64,000 bases of DNA from Planctomycetota bacterium (lineage in GTDB: Bacteria; Planctomycetota; SZUA-567; H5-PLA8), in contig JAKLKQ010000017.1 of assembly GCA_023150555.1 (NCBI GenBank), positions 1-64,000 of the forward strand, written 5' to 3'. Each line of letters opens with the position of its first letter. Within the stretch, counting starts at the first letter, position 1. The notes beneath the pieces were generated by a model. It made no database searches. It was not told the origin of the DNA and saw nothing but the letters and a program-made list of their open reading frames with translations. Positions 61,641 through 64,000 of the stretch are shown here, in pieces. The translations under genes and the position numbers were made by a program.

Positions 61641-64000
61641 TCAACGCGCCCACTTTTTGCTGCCCGCCTTGCGTTTGAGTTCGACGTTCGTCTTGTAGAC
61701 CAGGACGCCGCTGGCCGTGGTCACCTCGAGCGTGAACGGCAGCGTATGGCTGAGCGTCCCCGTCGACGATGCTGGAATCCCCGTCCCCACAACCTCTTGC
61801 GTCACCAGACTGAAGGTCTTCTTGGCGTTGCTGATGGTTAGGCTTTTGATGACCGCGTTGACCGACGAATCGGCGAGCTTGCTCGAGAACTTCACCATGC
61901 GGGTCTCCGGCGTGTCGCCCGTGATGACGAAGGCGTCCACCGGCACGACGATGGTTACGCCGCCGACGGTGACGGTGACGTCGCCGTTGGGATCTGCGGG
62001 GGCGGCGAACTCCGCCAAAGCCTTGCCCTTGGCGGAGACGGTGTAGCCCAGGCTCTTGCCTTCCGAAGCTTGGGTCTTCTCGGACTGGAAGACACCGTTT
62101 CGCGGCTGGCGCTTGGCGAAACTGAAACCGCCCGAAGCCTTTTTGCCGGGCGTACTTACGAACTCGGTGTCGATGGCCGTGGAGGCGTCCGGCGTAGTGG
62201 CTCCGGGAACGTTCACCGCTACCTTTACAATCCGGGGCTCGGTACCGGAATCGTCCGAGCGCCGGCCGACGGTCGGCCCCAGGCGGATGCCACCCACTGC
62301 GATTTTGAACTGGCCTGTAGGCTTGAGCGTCTTCTTGATCCGCGCGGCCGGGTTGGTCGAGTTAAGGACCAGCTGGTCCAGGTCGTCGTCGTTGACCGTC
62401 AAAGCAACGTCAACCAGGCTCACGTCGTCGGGCAGACCCGCCGGATTGAAGCGCCCGGACAGCGTAAGCTTATCGTTCTGGACGCCTTGCGCCGCCTTGG
62501 CGTGGTCGACGGTAACCTTCATGGATACGACCTCGAGGTCGACGTCGCCGACCTCATCGTTGCCGGCCACGATCACCAACGGCATGGGATCGCTGGTCGC
62601 GCCGGCATCGGTCGTCACGGAGAGCTTGGCCGCATAGATTCCCGGCGTGTTGTAGGTCACGTCTAGCGTGTCGCCCGGCGCCGACACGTCGGTGACGCCG
62701 GAGCCGTCGCCCGGATCGAAGTGGTAGGTGACGATGTTCGAACCGTCGGTGGTGGTGGTTCCGGTGCCTTGCAGCTGGACGTCCAGCGGCGCGAGGCCCT
62801 CCGTCACGTCTGCGCCAAAGGCCACCACGGGCGACGGAGCGGACAGGGTCGCCAGGAAGACGTCCTGCACGCCGTTGTTGTCGCCGCCTACCAAGTCCGT
62901 CGCAACACTGGCAAAGGCGAGGAACTTTCCGTCAGCGCTGATGCAGAGGTTGGCGGGCTGAGCGTCGTCGTTCGCCGTGGTCGTGGAATCACCCAGTTTG
63001 TGCGAGACCAGAGTGACCGCGTGGCTGGCGGGTGCGTAGATGAAGGTGTCGCGCTGTCCGTTGCTATCGGTGAACCCTAGGTTCGTGCCATTGCAGGAAA
63101 AGGCCACGCGGCTGCCGTCCTGATTGACCGACAACGTCCCAATGCAGACGCCGTTGGCCGTAAAGGTATTCCCCAGCGTGCTGTGGCTGGCCAGGCCCAA
63201 GGTGCCGACGGTCCGATCAAAAATCACGCAGTCCAGACCTCCGTTGCCGTCGCTGAAGCCCATGTCCGTAGAGCCGGTTAAGAATACAGCCACGTTTCCG
63301 TCGCCGCTCAGGGCTGCATGCGCGAAGTCCACACCCTGGTTTGCTGTCGTGGTGGCAGAAACTCCGGTGCGGCTGGCCAGCTGCACCGTTCCGGCACCTC
63401 GGTCGAAAATGAAAAGGTCTGCTGCGGCGTTGGAATCCGTGAACCCCAGGTCCGTACCGTCGCTGAAGAACAGAACGTAGCTACCGTCGTCGCTGACCAG
63501 TGGCCGGTACGAGTCATCGTTCGCAATCGTAGTACTGCTGGCCGAATTGCGGCTGACCAGTTGGAAGCTGTCGCCCACCCGGTCGTAGAGCACAACGTAC
63601 GAAACGCCTCCACCTGTGGTAAAGCCCAGGTCCGTGGCGGTGGTGTCGAACGCGACGTAGTTCCCGTCCTTGCTGATCGAAGACACGACGCTTTGGAGGC
63701 CGATGTCCATGGCGGTGGTGGAATTGCCGGCCTTGTGGCTGACCAGGGTCAACGCCGCCGTACCGCTGTTGAACAGGAACAGGTCCTGCTGTGTATTGGT
63801 ATCCGTGAATCCCAGGTTGGTGCCGTCGCAGGCGAAGAGCACGAAGGTTCCGTCGCCGCTTACCGAGGCGGGGAAAGGGCAGTTCCCGTTGGAGGCGGTT
63901 ATCACGTCACCGCCGACATGGCTGCACACTTGCACGGTGTCGCTCAATCGGCTGTAGAGTAAGATATCCGTCTTGTTGTTGGTGTCGGTGGCACCAAAAT
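61641..64000 (-). CDS. Exported propeller/PKD protein with shared C-terminal module (5' cut by window)
   Basis: 786 codons are visible, and the frame is still open at the right edge, where GATDTNNKTDILLYSRLSD matches an internal repeat. The true start is therefore outside the window. The N-terminal part has six TolB/WD40-like repeats of about 60-65 residues with SGDG-x-x-[VL]-[AF]F, LGFTD-x-N and LVSH motifs, a probable beta-propeller. A PKD-like domain follows (VAFGADVTEGLAPLDVQLQG, HFDPGDGSG). The last 320 residues form a two-unit module also present in the protease at 31254-38618, with FNPAGLPDD in the first unit and GDVTVTVGG, VGTGIP in the second. The end ELKRKAGSKKWAR closely parallels the protease end EILRKDSNSTKWKR. 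Probably secreted or surface-bound. Confidence 0.85.
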   Translation of the reverse strand, partial: FGATDTNNKTDILLYSRLSDTVQVCSHVGGDVITASNGNCPFPASVSGDGTFVLFACDGTNLGFTDTNTQQDLFLFNSGTAALTLVSHKAGNSTTAMDIGLQSVVSSISKDGNYVAFDTTATDLGFTTGGGVSYVVLYDRVGDSFQLVSRNSASSTTIANDDSYRPLVSDDGSYVLFFSDGTDLGFTDSNAAADLFIFDRGAGTVQLASRTGVSATTTANQGVDFAHAALSGDGNVAVFLTGSTDMGFSDGNGGLDCVIFDRTVGTLGLASHSTLGNTFTANGVCIGTLSVNQDGSRVAFSCNGTNLGFTDSNGQRDTFIYAPASHAVTLVSHKLGDSTTTANDDAQPANLCISADGKFLAFASVATDLVGGDNNGVQDVFLATLSAPSPVVAFGADVTEGLAPLDVQLQGTGTTTTDGSNIVTYHFDPGDGSGVTDVSAPGDTLDVTYNTPGIYAAKLSVTTDAGATSDPMPLVIVAGNDEVGDVDLEVVSMKVTVDHAKAAQGVQNDKLTLSGRFNPAGLPDDVSLVDVALTVNDDDLDQLVLNSTNPAARIKKTLKPTGQFKIAVGGIRLGPTVGRRSDDSGTEPRIVKVAVNVPGATTPDASTAIDTEFVSTPGKKASGGFSFAKRQPRNGVFQSEKTQASEGKSLGYTVSAKGKALAEFAAPADPNGDVTVTVGGVTIVVPVDAFVITGDTPETRMVKFSSKLADSSVNAVIKSLTISNAKKTFSLVTQEVVGTGIPASSTGTLSHTLPFTLEVTTASGVLVYKTNVELKRKAGSKKWAR

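Overview
The window comes from a high-G+C Gram-negative-type bacterium. It holds the tail of an OprO/P-like outer-membrane porin and many very large exported proteins built from PKD, cadherin-like, lamin-tail, PQQ/NHL propeller, malectin and CBM9-like parts. It also has GntR regulators with LacI-type sensor domains and ECF sigma factors fused to membrane and extracytoplasmic domains. That style suggests the Planctomycetota/Verrucomicrobiota/Lentisphaerota group or a neighbouring candidate phylum such as Hydrogenedentota. The sequence alone does not settle which. I see no rRNA, tRNA, CRISPR array, insertion sequence or phage gene.

Layout. (1) 1-153 is the 3' end of a porin gene. (2) 161-15840, minus strand, is a four-gene run of exported proteins: a 2760-aa PATR/lamin-tail mosaic, a 1127-aa HYR/PKD protein, an 825-aa protein and a 449-aa PKD protein whose start overlaps the preceding stop. 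(3) 16486-31072 is a symmetrical island. A GntR regulator at each end leads an operon pointing inward, and the operons meet with 12 bp between them. The left operon encodes two tandem-duplicated exported propeller-like proteins, an NHL-type propeller protein and a sugar-nucleotide epimerase that appears to start with ATC. The right operon encodes an 1849-aa PQQ-propeller/CBM9/malectin/PKD protein starting with TTG. Each regulator has its own inverted repeat just upstream. (4) 31254-38618 encodes a 2454-aa M11-like metalloprotease with a long tail of repeats. (5) 38896-48546 holds two ECF sigma factors with fused membrane and sensor-like domains, a Coa1-domain membrane protein overlapping an invasin-Ig exported protein, and a FeeM-like N-acyltransferase. 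(6) 48812-56088 looks like carbohydrate turnover: an exported GH42-like protein with a clear terminator, a PQQ-like propeller protein and a cytoplasmic TIM-barrel hydrolase-like protein. (7) 56431-60286 encodes an ADP-forming acyl-CoA synthetase/GNAT fusion and a DmpA-type aminopeptidase, convergent on a perfect hairpin. (8) 60287-61610 is an odd non-coding stretch with TCGCGA palindromes followed by a 5'-truncated copy of the NHL propeller gene. (9) 61641 to the right edge is another exported propeller/PKD protein, cut by the window end.

How the genes fit together (inference). Most coding capacity goes to surface or extracellular proteins. Several giant proteins share a C-terminal beta-rich module, and two of them end in nearly the same KWxR tail. 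This may be a common anchoring or sorting device. The GntR pair, the fused sigma factors and the glycosidase-like genes suggest a lifestyle of sensing and processing extracellular polymers. The best candidates for something undescribed are the shared C-terminal module, the face-to-face GntR/propeller island, and the association of PQQ propellers with methyltransferase-like domains.
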